A program made the position numbers and the translations under genes. Shown piece after piece: positions 26,878 through 35,656 of a stretch of DNA of 39,610 bases (position 1 is the stretch's first letter; each line of letters starts with the position of its first letter). This stretch comes from a bacterium (lineage in GTDB: Bacteria > Patescibacteriota > Minisyncoccia > UBA6257 > Colwellbacteraceae). The notes beneath the pieces were generated by a model, which was given only the letters and a program-made list of their open reading frames with translations, was not told the origin of the DNA and searched no databases. The stretch is from assembly GCA_021787205.1 (NCBI GenBank), contig JAJYME010000004.1, positions 103,063 through 142,672 of the forward strand. Reading direction: 5' to 3'.

Positions 26878-28920
26878 ATGGACTTTAAATTAGTTTCAAA
26901 TTTTGCGCCCGCAGGAGACCAACCAAAAGCGATCGACTCCCTGGTTTCCGGCATCCGAAAAGGGTTTAACAAGCAGACCCTCTTGGGAGTTACGGGAAGC
27001 GGAAAGACATTTACCATCGGCAACGTTATCGCAAGGATAAATAGGCCGACTTTGATTATCGCACATAATAAGACCCTGGCCGCCCAGCTTGCCAACGAGT
27101 ATGCGGCGATCTTTCCCGAAAACGCCGTCCATTATTTTGTTTCCTATTACGACTATTATCAGCCGGAAGCCTACATCCCGTCATCGGACACCTATATCGA
27201 CAAGGAGGCGATGATAAACGATGAGATAGATAAGCTGAGGCACGCAGCGACGACATCTCTCCTGACCAGGAAAGACGTAATCATCGTCGCTTCGGTTTCC
27301 TGCATTTATGGCTTGGGAGCGCCGGAACAATATGCCGAACACCTTATCCATCTTCGAAGCGGATTCGAGTTCAATCGCGAGGAATTGATGAAGAAGCTGA
27401 TCAATATGCAGTTTTCCAGAACGAGCATGGATTTGAAGCGCGGCAATTTCAGGTTGAGAGGTGACGAATGGGAAATTATGCCTCCAAGCGAGGAGATGGT
27501 TTATTCTTTCAATGCGGAGGGCGGAATCGTCCATGATATTTACAAGATCGATCCAGCCAGAGGAATCGAAGAGAAGGTTTCCGAAGTCTTGATAAGTCCG
27601 GCGAAACACTTCATCACTCTCGAAAAGGAAAGAACTGAGGCGATAAAAGCGATAGAGATCGAGCTCAAAGACAGGTTGGCTTATTTTGAAAAAGCCGGAA
27701 AGCCGCTTGAGGCTGAGAGGCTGGAGAGAAGAACCAAGAACGATTTGGCTATGTTGAGGGAAATCGGATATTGCAACGGAATCGAGAATTATTCCCGTCA
27801 TCTGTCCGGAAGGGCAGCGGGGGAAGCGCCGGCGACTTTATTGGACTATTTCCCCAAGGATTTTTTGACAGTGATAGACGAATCGCACGTGACGGTTTCC
27901 CAGATCAGGGGAATGTATGAGGGAGACGCCTCAAGGAAGAGAAACCTGATTGAATTCGGTTTCAGGTTGCCTTCGGCGGCGGACAATCGCCCCTTGAGAT
28001 ATCCTGAATTCGAAAAAGCGGTGGGACAGATGATTTATGTTTCCGCCACGCCTGGAGATTATGAGAAATCAGAATCAAAGCAAATTGTCGAACAGATTAT
28101 CCGTCCGACCGGTTTGGTTGATCCCAAAATTACGATCTTGCCTGCCAAGGGCCAAGTCAATGACTTGATCCAAAAGATCGAAGAAAGAATTAAGGGCGGA
28201 AAAGACAGGGTGCTCGTAACAGCTCTCACCAAGAAGATGGCCGAAGACCTGTCAGATTATCTCAAAGAGAAGGGAGTCAAGGTGAATTATCTCCATTCGG
28301 ATGTAAAAACTCTTGATAGGATCAAGATCCTGACTGATTTGAGAAAAGGAGTCTATGATGTCGTCGTCGGAGTAAACCTCTTGAGAGAGGGATTGGATTT
28401 GCCCGAAGTGTCGCTGGTCGCGGTATTGGATGCGGACAAGGAGGGATTCTTGAGGAGCGAGACTTCGCTCGTCCAGACCATCGGACGCGCCGCGAGAAAT
28501 GCTGCCGGAGAAGTCCTGCTTTATGCGGACAATATCACCGGTTCGATAGAAAGGGCGGTCAAAGAGACCGAGAGAAGGAGAAATCTCCAGATAGCCTACA
28601 ACAAAGAACACGGAATAGTGCCGCAGACGGTCATAAAGGAAATCAGGGACATCTTGCCCGAAGGGAAGACTTTGGAGATGGAGTTGGGTCCGATGGAAAG
28701 ATCCGCTTCTGCCCTTAAGAAACTTTTGAAACAGAAGGAAAGGGAGATGAAGAGGGCGGCGGAGGAGCTTGATTTTGAAACGGCAGCCATTCTCCGTGAC
28801 GAAATCAGGACTTTGGAGGAGAAGTTCGGCATCAAGCCGGAATTACCGGAAAAGAAGAAGAAAAATATCGTGGTTGTCGATCCCGTAAAAGAAGATGACG
28901 ACGAAGAAAACGATGAATAA
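26878..28920 (+). CDS. uvrB: UvrABC excinuclease subunit B
   Basis: The 680-residue helicase-like damage-verification subunit of nucleotide excision repair. ATG 26878 (MDFKLVSNFAPAGDQPKAI) matches the family N-terminus; the open frame extends to 26812 but that would cross the promoter. Walker A GVTGSGKT is at 37-44. The beta-hairpin region YYDYYQPEAYIPSSDTYIDK is intact. Also seen are the DEAD-like VIDESHVTVSQIRGMYEGD, VSATPGDYE, the motif V-VI region VGVNLLREGLDLPEVSLV and QTIGRAARN, and a C-terminal UVR domain (AAEELDFETAAILRDEI) for UvrC contact. It is complete, ending in a Lys- and Asp/Glu-rich tail, and overlaps uvrA. Confidence 0.96.
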   Translation: MDFKLVSNFAPAGDQPKAIDSLVSGIRKGFNKQTLLGVTGSGKTFTIGNVIARINRPTLIIAHNKTLAAQLANEYAAIFPENAVHYFVSYYDYYQPEAYIPSSDTYIDKEAMINDEIDKLRHAATTSLLTRKDVIIVASVSCIYGLGAPEQYAEHLIHLRSGFEFNREELMKKLINMQFSRTSMDLKRGNFRLRGDEWEIMPPSEEMVYSFNAEGGIVHDIYKIDPARGIEEKVSEVLISPAKHFITLEKERTEAIKAIEIELKDRLAYFEKAGKPLEAERLERRTKNDLAMLREIGYCNGIENYSRHLSGRAAGEAPATLLDYFPKDFLTVIDESHVTVSQIRGMYEGDASRKRNLIEFGFRLPSAADNRPLRYPEFEKAVGQMIYVSATPGDYEKSESKQIVEQIIRPTGLVDPKITILPAKGQVNDLIQKIEERIKGGKDRVLVTALTKKMAEDLSDYLKEKGVKVNYLHSDVKTLDRIKILTDLRKGVYDVVVGVNLLREGLDLPEVSLVAVLDADKEGFLRSETSLVQTIGRAARNAAGEVLLYADNITGSIERAVKETERRRNLQIAYNKEHGIVPQTVIKEIRDILPEGKTLEMELGPMERSASALKKLLKQKEREMKRAAEELDFETAAILRDEIRTLEEKFGIKPELPEKKKKNIVVVDPVKEDDDEENDE

Positions 28921-31432
28921 CGAAATAATTATAAAAGGCGCCAGGGAACACAATCTTAAAAACGTGAGCCTTAAGTTGCCGAGAAATAAGATGATAGTTT
29001 TTACAGGGCTTTCCGGATCAGGAAAGTCCTCGATGGCGTTCGATACTATTTTTGCCGAAGGGCAGAGGAGATATATCGAGTCGCTTTCGGCTTACGCCAG
29101 GCAATTCTTAGGAAAGCTGGATAAGCCGGATGTCGACGAGATTGACGGCTTGTCTCCGGCGATTTCCATCGACCAGAAAGCTCATTCATCCAATCCAAGA
29201 TCGACGGTCGCGACCATTACGGAAATCTACGATTATCTCCGCGTCCTCTTTGCCAGGGCCGGCGTTCCCCATTGTCCTCAGTGCGGACGGGAAATCCATA
29301 AGATGTCTTTGGCGGAAATCGTTGACGCGGTTTCCTATTTTGCGGAATTGAAGCCCGTCACCGCTCTGACAATCTTTTCTCCAGTGGTTCGAGGAAGAAA
29401 GGGAGAGTATTACCAGTTGCTTTATGATTTTCTTTCCAACGGCTTCAGGGAAGCCCGAGTCGATGGAGAGCTGAAATCGCTGAGGGACAAGATCGTAATG
29501 GAGAGATACAAAGCCCATGATATCGATATCGTAGTCGATAGGATCCCGGCTGGAGTCGATTTGGCGGAGAAAGACAATCGCTTGCGTCTCAGCGAGGCGA
29601 TTGAGATGGCGCTCAAGCACAGCAATGATTGTGTAGTTGCCAAGATGGGAGACAAGGAGATATTCTTTTCGGCTTCCATGTCTTGCCCGCACGACAACTT
29701 TGCCTTTCCGGAAATCGAGCCCAGGCTATTCTCTTTCAACTCCCCGTTCGGAGCTTGTCCTACTTGCCACGGATTGGGAACGAAGGATGTCTGGTCCGAG
29801 GATTTGTGTGAAGACTGCGGAGGGAAGAGGTTAAAGAAGGAAGCCTTAAGCGTGACAATCGCCGACAAGAACATTTCTAATGTCGTCGGAATGTCCATCG
29901 AGGAAGCCAGCGTTTTTTTCAAAGGATTGAGAAAACAACTGGATAAGAAGACCTTAGAGATCGCCGAAGTTCCCTTGAAGGAAATAGAATCGCGATTGAA
30001 GTTTATGTTTGATGTCGGTCTTGATTATCTGACGCTCGACAGGAAAGCTGGAACTTTGTCCGGAGGGGAGGCGCAGAGAATCCGTCTGGCCTCACAGATA
30101 GGATCGAGGCTGGTCGGCGCCTTGTATGTCTTGGATGAGCCGACAATCGGCCTTCATCAAAGGGATAACGACAAGCTGATCAAAACCCTAAAGGAACTCA
30201 AGGATAGCGGCAATACCATCGTTCTTGTCGAACACGACGAAGATGCGATCCGCGCCTCTGACTACTTAGTCGACTTCGGTCCGGCAGCCGGAGTCCACGG
30301 AGGAAATATCGTAGCGGAGGGTCCTTTGCCTGAGCTTTATACGGACAAGAAACAGAACTCACTGACTCTTCAATATTTGAGAGGCGACAAAAAGATCGCC
30401 ATTCCCGAAGAGAGGCGCAATGTCCATAAGGCGACCCCGATGATCAAGATGAAGGGGGTGACCGAAAACAACCTGAAGAACATCAATGTCGAGATTCCGA
30501 TAGGAAGATTCACTTGTGTGACGGGAGTTTCCGGTTCGGGGAAATCGACTCTTATTTACGATGTCCTTTGGCGAGCCCTTTCCAACAAATTCAACCATTC
30601 TGAGCTTAAGAAGCCGGCGATGGAAAGCATTGCCGGACTGGAATATTTAAACAGGGTGATCAATATCGACCAATCGGCGATAGGGAGGACGCCGAGATCC
30701 AATCCGGCCACTTATGTCGGCGCCTGGACTGATATCAGGGATTTGTTTGCCTCCACGGCCGATGCCCGTATCAGAGGATGGAAGGCTGGCCGATTCAGCT
30801 TCAACATTCCCGGAGGAAGGTGCGAATCTTGCGAAGGGTATGGGGAGGTGGCAATCGAAATGCACTTTTTGCCGACAGTCTATGTCGAATGCGATGTCTG
30901 TCACGGAAAGAGATTTGACCGAGAGACCTTGGAGATAGAATACAAGGGCAAGAATATCTATGACGTCCTTAAGATGACCGTCGAGGAAGGGAGCAGATTT
31001 TTTGATGATATCCCTTCGCTCCACGACAAGTTCAAGATCCTTGAGGAGGTAGGTCTCGGTTATCTCGAAATCGGACAGTCGGCGACGACTTTGTCTGGAG
31101 GGGAGGCTCAGCGCGTCAAGCTTTCCGCCGAGCTCGGAAAGAGAGATACGAGAAAGACAATCTATCTTTTGGATGAGCCGACTACCGGACTTCATTTCGA
31201 GGATATCAAAAAGCTTTTGGAAGTCATCCAGAGATTGGTTGACAGGGGCAATACCGTAATCGTCATCGAGCACAATCTTGATGTCATCAAGTCTGCGGAC
31301 TGGGTAATAGACCTTGGGCCGGAGGGCGGAGTAAGAGGAGGAGAGATTATCGCCGAGGGTTCGCCCGAGGAGATTGCCCGCAAAGCAGCCTCCGTCACCG
31401 GAAAATATCTGAAAAACGTTTTGAAAAAATAA
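28913..31432 (+). CDS. uvrA: UvrABC excinuclease subunit A (shortened)
   Basis: The tandem ABC ATPase recognises DNA lesions and loads UvrB. The start is ATG 28913 (MNNEIIIKGAREHNLKN), 839 residues; ATG 28895 would add six. NBD1 has FTGLSGSGKSSMAFDT and LSGGEAQRIRLASQIGS with VLDEPTIGLH. NBD2 has VTGVSGSGKSTLIYD and LSGGEAQRVKLSAELGKR with LLDEPTTGLH. The zinc finger CESCEGYGEVAIEMHFLP...CDVCHGKR is intact. Family members are about 940 residues. The missing part is mostly between CPTCHGLGTKD and the CEDCGGKRL segment, where the usual region of 80-100 residues is absent. The overlap with uvrB implies co-translation. Confidence 0.95.
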   Translation: MNNEIIIKGAREHNLKNVSLKLPRNKMIVFTGLSGSGKSSMAFDTIFAEGQRRYIESLSAYARQFLGKLDKPDVDEIDGLSPAISIDQKAHSSNPRSTVATITEIYDYLRVLFARAGVPHCPQCGREIHKMSLAEIVDAVSYFAELKPVTALTIFSPVVRGRKGEYYQLLYDFLSNGFREARVDGELKSLRDKIVMERYKAHDIDIVVDRIPAGVDLAEKDNRLRLSEAIEMALKHSNDCVVAKMGDKEIFFSASMSCPHDNFAFPEIEPRLFSFNSPFGACPTCHGLGTKDVWSEDLCEDCGGKRLKKEALSVTIADKNISNVVGMSIEEASVFFKGLRKQLDKKTLEIAEVPLKEIESRLKFMFDVGLDYLTLDRKAGTLSGGEAQRIRLASQIGSRLVGALYVLDEPTIGLHQRDNDKLIKTLKELKDSGNTIVLVEHDEDAIRASDYLVDFGPAAGVHGGNIVAEGPLPELYTDKKQNSLTLQYLRGDKKIAIPEERRNVHKATPMIKMKGVTENNLKNINVEIPIGRFTCVTGVSGSGKSTLIYDVLWRALSNKFNHSELKKPAMESIAGLEYLNRVINIDQSAIGRTPRSNPATYVGAWTDIRDLFASTADARIRGWKAGRFSFNIPGGRCESCEGYGEVAIEMHFLPTVYVECDVCHGKRFDRETLEIEYKGKNIYDVLKMTVEEGSRFFDDIPSLHDKFKILEEVGLGYLEIGQSATTLSGGEAQRVKLSAELGKRDTRKTIYLLDEPTTGLHFEDIKKLLEVIQRLVDRGNTVIVIEHNLDVIKSADWVIDLGPEGGVRGGEIIAEGSPEEIARKAASVTGKYLKNVLKK

Positions 31433-31453
31433 AATAACAAAACAACTTAGAAG

Positions 31454-31512
31454 CAAGACAAAGGCTTTCTCGCCAGCGGATAACGCTGCCAAAGCATTTG
31501 TCTTGTTTTTTT
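31454..31512 (+). terminator. Long compound terminator of the uvrBA unit
   Basis: CAAGACAAA (31454-31462) pairs with TTTGTCTTG (31497-31505), continuing through CTTT/AAAG to an inner GGCAGCG-type stem (CGCCAGCG with CGCTGCC). Seven Ts follow. Confidence 0.85.
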
Positions 31513-31548
31513 ATTTTTCGCTTTATTTTTTATTGTCTCAAAATTTTG

Positions 31549-31554
31549 TATAAT
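31549..31554 (+). promoter_or_regulatory. -10 box TATAAT of the patatin-like gene
   Basis: It overlaps the first possible ATG (31553), which is therefore probably not the start. The RNA would begin near 31561, 7 nt before ATG 31568. Confidence 0.5.
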
Positions 31555-31567
31555 GATATCAAGTAAG

Positions 31568-32476
31568 ATGGATAACGTTGCAGTTGCAAATAAAAAAACA
31601 AAGAAAAGGAAGAAGATTGGCTTGGCGCTCGGCGGCGGCGCCTCGAAGGGTCTGGCTCATATCGGAGTCATCAGAGCCCTGGAAAAGCACAATATCCCGA
31701 TAGATTATATCGCGGGAACCTCGATGGGTTCTTTGATAGGAGGATGGTACGCTCTCAATAAGAATATAGAATCGATTTATCCTCTTCTTGATGAGGTCAA
31801 AAGAAATAGCGATTCCCTGATGAACGAGCTCGTCCGCAAACCGGGATCAATGAGCAAGAAATCTTCCTTCAATATATTCAAAAACCATATTGACGGGAAG
31901 AACTTCGAAGATTGCAAGATCCCGTTTGCGGCGGTAGCTTGCGATTTGAAGAATGGAAGCGAGGTAGTCATGAACTCCGGCGATCTTTATTCCGCCATGG
32001 AAGCCTCAGCGGCAATTCCGATCGTTTTTCCGACGGTTATCAGGGAGGGGAAGCAACTGATTGACGGCGGGGTGGTGAATCCGGTGCCGGCAAATGTCGT
32101 CAGGCAGATGGGGGCGGATGTCGTCATCGCCGTGGATGTCTCCTCCCATTGGTTTGATATCCAGACTTTTTCCGCGGAAGGCCTTAAGTGGAGAAATATC
32201 CATCATGTTTTTGAAGCGATGTTTTCGGTCATGTCCCATCAGATAGCGATGGATATTGAGAAGAACTATGCCGATATCGTCCTTCGTCCGCCAGTCCTTC
32301 ATTACCGATGGTTCGATTTCAAGACCCCGGCAGAAATAATCCACTACGGGGAGACTGAGACTTTGAACAATATCGACCAGATCCTGAAGCTTGCCGGAAA
32401 GAGAGCTAGGAAGAGAGGAATATCCGAAGATTTCTGGGATTTCTTATTCGGAGTTGATAATGATAACGAGGAATAG
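31568..32476 (+). CDS. Patatin-like phospholipase (RssA/NTE family)
   Basis: The 302-residue predicted serine lipid acyl hydrolase. The patatin signature is complete: oxyanion hole GGGASKG (22-28), nucleophile elbow GTSMG (50-54, Ser52), and the catalytic Asp in DGG (166-168). FAAVACDL, AMEASAAIPIVFPTV and VDVSSHWF also fit the family. A Lys-rich N-terminus (about 9-16) could touch membranes, but there is no signal peptide. A role in lipid turnover or scavenging is inferred; CPR cells often lack complete lipid synthesis, which would make such an enzyme useful. It sits between uvrA and uvrC with its own promoter and terminator, so it is not part of the repair operon. Confidence 0.9.
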   Translation: MDNVAVANKKTKKRKKIGLALGGGASKGLAHIGVIRALEKHNIPIDYIAGTSMGSLIGGWYALNKNIESIYPLLDEVKRNSDSLMNELVRKPGSMSKKSSFNIFKNHIDGKNFEDCKIPFAAVACDLKNGSEVVMNSGDLYSAMEASAAIPIVFPTVIREGKQLIDGGVVNPVPANVVRQMGADVVIAVDVSSHWFDIQTFSAEGLKWRNIHHVFEAMFSVMSHQIAMDIEKNYADIVLRPPVLHYRWFDFKTPAEIIHYGETETLNNIDQILKLAGKRARKRGISEDFWDFLFGVDNDNEE

Positions 32477-32488
32477 TTTGGTATGATA

Positions 32489-32517
32489 AAAAAGCAGCAG
32501 TCAATGCTGTTTTTTGT
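32489..32517 (+). terminator. Rho-independent terminator
   Basis: A-run, CAGCA, loop GTCAA, TGCTG and six Ts. It lies 12 nt after the patatin stop and within the upstream-extended open frame of uvrC, arguing for the internal uvrC start. Confidence 0.85.
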
Positions 32518-32527
32518 TATCACGGTT

Positions 32528-32556
32528 TTGACAAAAGGGAGGCTTAATGGTAATAA
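32528..32556 (+). promoter_or_regulatory. uvrC promoter, TTGACA-N17-TAATAA
   Basis: A perfect -35 (32528-32533) with 17-nt spacing to TAATAA (32551-32556). The predicted start at 32563-32564 coincides with ATG 32564, so the message is leaderless. Confidence 0.7.
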
Positions 32557-32563
32557 GAAACAA

Positions 32564-33745
32564 ATGGCGAATTTTTATGAAAACTTGCCTGATACTCCCG
32601 GAGTTTATTTGATGAAGAATAAAAAAGGGGAGTTGCTGTATGTCGGAAAAGCCGCCCATCTAAGGCGGCGCGTTTCGAGTTACTTCTTGAAGAGTCATGA
32701 ATCAAGGATTGCGAAACTGGTTTCGGAAATCGCAAAGATCGATTATATCAAGACCGATACGGCGATCGAAGCTCTTATCCTTGAAGCCGACCTCATCAAG
32801 AAACACCAGCCGCCTTACAACATCCGGGAAAAGGATGATAAGACTTTTCCCTATATTGAGATTACCAAGGAAAAGTTTCCTCGCGTCATCTTGGTCAGGG
32901 GCAAAGACAAGGAGAATGGCATCAGGTTTGGGCCATTTACCAATTCCACCCATGCCAAGCTGGCCCTCAAGATCATCAGAAGAATCTTCCCATACTCGAT
33001 CCATCCCCCAGAGAAAGTAGGGACCTACAAGAAGCCCTGCTTTGAGGCAGAGATCGGGTTATGCCCCGGAACTTGCATCGGCGGGATAACAAAAGAGGAG
33101 TATATGAAAAACATCAAGAGTATAAAGATGTTCTTGAAGGGGGAGAAGGAAAAGATTATCGCCGGGTTGGAGAAGGAAATGCTGGAATATTCGAAGAAGC
33201 TTGAGTATGAGAGAGCGGCGGCGGTTAAGAAAAAACTTTTTTCCTTGAGACATATCCAGGATGTCGCTTTTATTACGGCTGACGATTTTTCCGAATCGGG
33301 CGGATACAGGATAGAATGTTTCGATATCTCAAACATCTCCGGGGAAGACGCCGTCGGTTCAATGGTGGTATTCAAAGGCAGCAAGCCGCTGAAGGAGGAT
33401 TACAGGATTTTCAAAATCAAGAGCGTCAGGGAGCCGAACGACGTGGCGATGATGAAAGAGACGATTATGCGCCGCCTGAAGCATGAGGAATGGACTTATC
33501 CCGACTTGATAATGGTCGACGGAGGACCGACTCAGATAAACGCGGCGAAAGATGCGATGAACGAAGTGGGAGTGATCATCCCGGTTGTCGGGGTGGTGAA
33601 GGGACCGAAGAGAAAGAAGGCGGATATCGTGGGAGCGTTGCCCTTCGAAGTCGATGACAAGACTGTCGCCCATATAAGGGACGAGGCGCATCGCTTTGCC
33701 ATCAAACATCACAGGATTTTAAGAGGAAAAGAATTCGCAAAATAA
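32564..33745 (+). CDS. uvrC: UvrABC excinuclease subunit C (shortened, no HhH tail)
   Basis: The 393-residue dual nuclease makes the 3' and 5' cuts around a lesion. The start MANFYENLPDTPGVYLM is set by promoter and family N-terminus. The GIY-YIG domain (about 8-90) has GVYLMKNKKGELLYVGKAAHLRRR. A UVR segment (EYSKKLEYERAAAVKKKL) binds UvrB. The RNase H-like domain keeps its acidic triad region: ECFDISNISGE (first Asp), MVDGGPTQINAA (second Asp) and RDEAHRFAI (His). The protein stops right after this; the C-terminal helix-hairpin-helix pair of typical UvrC (about 600 residues) is absent, and the linker between UVR and RNase H is short. It should still perform both cuts, with weaker DNA grip expected. 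Confidence 0.93.
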   Translation: MANFYENLPDTPGVYLMKNKKGELLYVGKAAHLRRRVSSYFLKSHESRIAKLVSEIAKIDYIKTDTAIEALILEADLIKKHQPPYNIREKDDKTFPYIEITKEKFPRVILVRGKDKENGIRFGPFTNSTHAKLALKIIRRIFPYSIHPPEKVGTYKKPCFEAEIGLCPGTCIGGITKEEYMKNIKSIKMFLKGEKEKIIAGLEKEMLEYSKKLEYERAAAVKKKLFSLRHIQDVAFITADDFSESGGYRIECFDISNISGEDAVGSMVVFKGSKPLKEDYRIFKIKSVREPNDVAMMKETIMRRLKHEEWTYPDLIMVDGGPTQINAAKDAMNEVGVIIPVVGVVKGPKRKKADIVGALPFEVDDKTVAHIRDEAHRFAIKHHRILRGKEFAK

Positions 33746-33746
33746 A

Positions 33747-33772
33747 AAGACCGCCGGATATCTGGCGGTCTT
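33747..33772 (+). terminator. Hairpin after uvrC
   Basis: A perfect 9-bp stem AAGACCGCC/GGCGGTCTT (33747-33755, 33764-33772) with loop GGATATCT. The T-run is weak on the + strand, so termination strength is uncertain. Confidence 0.65.
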
Positions 33773-33837
33773 GACTTTGATCACTCCTTACCTTACCCTG
33801 CAAACAGGACCTATAAAAATAAAGGAGATGTTTGGGG

Positions 33838-34335
33838 ATGAAAAAAGACGATTGGTTCTTCCTGCTTTTCTTAGCAACGGTAGTAATGATGATGGTAGTC
33901 ATGACTGGGACTTTCTTTTTCAGCTACGCGATTTACTTAACGGTAACCAGGATCAAAGAGCTTTATCATAAGACGAGAGACCGGATAATTTCCATCCTTC
34001 CAAAGAAGGACGGAAAAGCGGAGTATCGGAAAAAGATAAAGCGAAGCTTCATAAACGGGTTGGAGATCGAATTGAGCAACTTCAATTCCTATCTCAAGGG
34101 AATCAGGGTTTCTCTTTATTGCCATTCTGACGAAGAGGATAGCCTCGTCGTGACTTTGACTGACGATCGTTTTGAGAAGGAGATAATGCGGATCAGGATC
34201 GATTTTGAAAGGGAGAAAGTGTCTTATTCCAAAGATCAGACCGGCGAGCATTACATCAACAGCCAAACTCTAGGGCAAGGAACCAAAAAGGTTCTTGTCG
34301 CCGTCAGAGAACATCTGGAGGAAGTCTTCTCCTAA
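33838..34335 (+). CDS. Hypothetical protein with one N-terminal membrane helix
   Basis: This 165-residue protein starts at ATG 33838, with GGAG at 33824-33827 placed about 10 nt upstream. A strongly hydrophobic helix, unusually rich in Met, Val and Phe (about 6-32), anchors it. The rest is a charged cytoplasmic-type region with a basic stretch (KKDGKAEYRKKIKR) and a small alpha/beta part (RVSLYCHSDEEDSLVVTLTDDRF). No family is recognised and no catalytic pattern is visible. It is a single-gene unit between uvrC and ychF, closed by a strong terminator. Confidence 0.65.
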   Translation: MKKDDWFFLLFLATVVMMMVVMTGTFFFSYAIYLTVTRIKELYHKTRDRIISILPKKDGKAEYRKKIKRSFINGLEIELSNFNSYLKGIRVSLYCHSDEEDSLVVTLTDDRFEKEIMRIRIDFEREKVSYSKDQTGEHYINSQTLGQGTKKVLVAVREHLEEVFS

Positions 34336-34342
34336 AACCGAT

Positions 34343-34366
34343 TCCGCGCCCCGGCGCGGATTTTTT
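34343..34366 (+). terminator. Rho-independent terminator
   Basis: A GC-rich 7-bp stem TCCGCGC/GCGCGGA with loop CCCG and six Ts. Confidence 0.92.
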
Positions 34367-34423
34367 GTTGATACCATTGTCATCAGGCCGATCGGCGGGC
34401 AGGCGTTTATTTTATCCGTTTTT

Positions 34424-34432
34424 TGTGATAGT
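34424..34432 (+). promoter_or_regulatory. Candidate extended -10 TGTGATAGT of ychF
   Basis: TG-N-GATAGT lies 9 nt before ATG 34442, predicting a leader of about 3 nt. An alternative TATAAG (34434-34439) is too close to the ATG. Confidence 0.35.
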
Positions 34433-34441
34433 TTATAAGTT

Positions 34442-35452
34442 ATGAATCTATCCATGGGAATCGTCGGGCTTCCGAATGTCGGAAAGTCTACCCTTTTCAA
34501 ACTTTTGACCAATAAGGACGTCCTGATCGCCAACTATCCTTTCGCAACCATCGATCCATCAGTCGGGATCGTTTCAGTGCCGGACGCGAGGCTCAAGGCC
34601 TTGACCGACTTAAGCGCCTCGAAGAAAACCATCCCGGCCATTGTCGAATTTTACGACATCGCCGGACTGGTCAAAGGGGCTAATGCCGGGGAGGGGCTTG
34701 GAAACCAATTCTTGTCCCATATCCGCGAGACCGACGCTATCGTCCAGGTGGTTCGCTGCTTCCAGTCGGATGAGATTATCCACGTCGATGACAAGGGAGT
34801 CGATCCTGAGCGCGATATCGAGATCATCAATACCGAGCTTATCTTGAAAGATTTAGATACGGTTAATAAGCGCGCCGTATCGTTGGAGAAGGAAGCCAGA
34901 GCCGGGGACAAGCAGAAGCAGAAGGACTTGGAAACGATCAAAGAAGTAAGAATCGGTCTTGAAGAAGGGAAACTGGTAAAGAATATCAAGCCGGGGATCA
35001 TAAACGAGCCGGCGGTAAAAGAGCTTCAACTTCTGACTGCCAAGGCTCAAGTCTATCTTTTGAACGGAGAGCCATCCGATGTGTCGGATTCCTTGAAGGA
35101 TAAGATAAAATCCTTGGGCGCCGATTATGTCATCTATAATCTCTCGGAAATCAACGATCTGACCGAGCTTATCCAAAAAGCCTACGATCTTTTGGGGTTG
35201 ATGAGCTTCTTCACGACTGGAGAGGATGAGACCAGGGCTTGGACGATCTACAAAGGATCGAAGGCTCCTGTCGCCGCCGGCGCTATCCATACCGATTTTG
35301 AAAAGAAATTCATTCGGGCTGAGGTCATCTCCGCGGAAAAGTTATTGGAAGCCGGAAGCTGGACCAACGCCAAATCAAAGGGCTGGCTCAGACTCGAAGG
35401 AAAAGATTACGAAGTTGTGGATGGGGATGTAATGGTAATCCGCCACGGATAA
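34442..35452 (+). CDS. ychF: YchF/OLA1-family P-loop ATPase/GTPase
   Basis: The 336-residue Obg-related nucleotide hydrolase associates with ribosomes and stress responses in other bacteria. The G1 loop GLPNVGKST is at 9-17, then the YPFATIDPSVGIVSVPD switch region, the G3 DIAGLVKGANAGEGLGNQFL, and AIVQVVRCF. The C-terminal TGS domain is clear (TGEDETRAWTIYKGSKAPVAAGAIHTDFEKKFIRAEV). The usual 'Nvde'-type base-specificity motif is replaced by LLNGEP, near the place where YchF proteins choose ATP over GTP. It is a little shorter than E. coli YchF (363). A single-gene unit. Confidence 0.95.
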   Translation: MNLSMGIVGLPNVGKSTLFKLLTNKDVLIANYPFATIDPSVGIVSVPDARLKALTDLSASKKTIPAIVEFYDIAGLVKGANAGEGLGNQFLSHIRETDAIVQVVRCFQSDEIIHVDDKGVDPERDIEIINTELILKDLDTVNKRAVSLEKEARAGDKQKQKDLETIKEVRIGLEEGKLVKNIKPGIINEPAVKELQLLTAKAQVYLLNGEPSDVSDSLKDKIKSLGADYVIYNLSEINDLTELIQKAYDLLGLMSFFTTGEDETRAWTIYKGSKAPVAAGAIHTDFEKKFIRAEVISAEKLLEAGSWTNAKSKGWLRLEGKDYEVVDGDVMVIRHG

Positions 35453-35458
35453 AAACAT

Positions 35459-35606
35459 AAATAAGCATTATGCTTTCCGATTGACGAGGTTTTCGCTCTC
35501 CTGCGGAGCGAATCCTCTCAGATCTCGGCAATTTGTTTCGCTTTGCGAAAACCAAGCCAAATTGCCTCCGATATGCATCGGGAAAGCATAAGGCTTATTT
35601 TTTATT
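35459..35606 (+). ncRNA. Structured three-way-junction element with T-run (complex terminator or small RNA)
   Basis: The outer arms 35459-35481 and 35577-35600 pair over about 23 bp with one bulged G and one mismatch and run into a T-run. Inside are two further hairpins: GAGG..TTCGCTC with GAGCGAA.CCTC (35486-35517), and GGCAATTTG with CAAATTGCC (35527-35566) enclosing TTTCGC/GCGAAA. This is far more structure than a terminator needs. It occupies nearly all of the ychF-smc gap. No protein frame is supported. It could be a complex terminator, a processed small RNA or a mobile palindromic element. Confidence 0.6.
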
Positions 35607-35642
35607 GCCTCTCATCATCTTTTTTAATCCCTTTTTTTTGCG

Positions 35643-35648
35643 TATAAT
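35643..35648 (+). promoter_or_regulatory. -10 box TATAAT of smc
   Basis: TATAAT in TTTTGCGTATAATG lies 8 nt before ATG 35657; the predicted leader is 2 nt. Confidence 0.5.
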
Positions 35649-35656
35649 GAGAGGGT

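Noticed and set aside
30647-31492. Long minus-strand frame (281 residues) opposite uvrA
   Set aside because: It is a shadow of the uvrA codons; the + strand product is a complete, recognised protein and all real genes here are on +.
32483-32563. Upstream ATG start for uvrC
   Set aside because: The extension crosses a terminator and a consensus promoter; the family start is at 32564.
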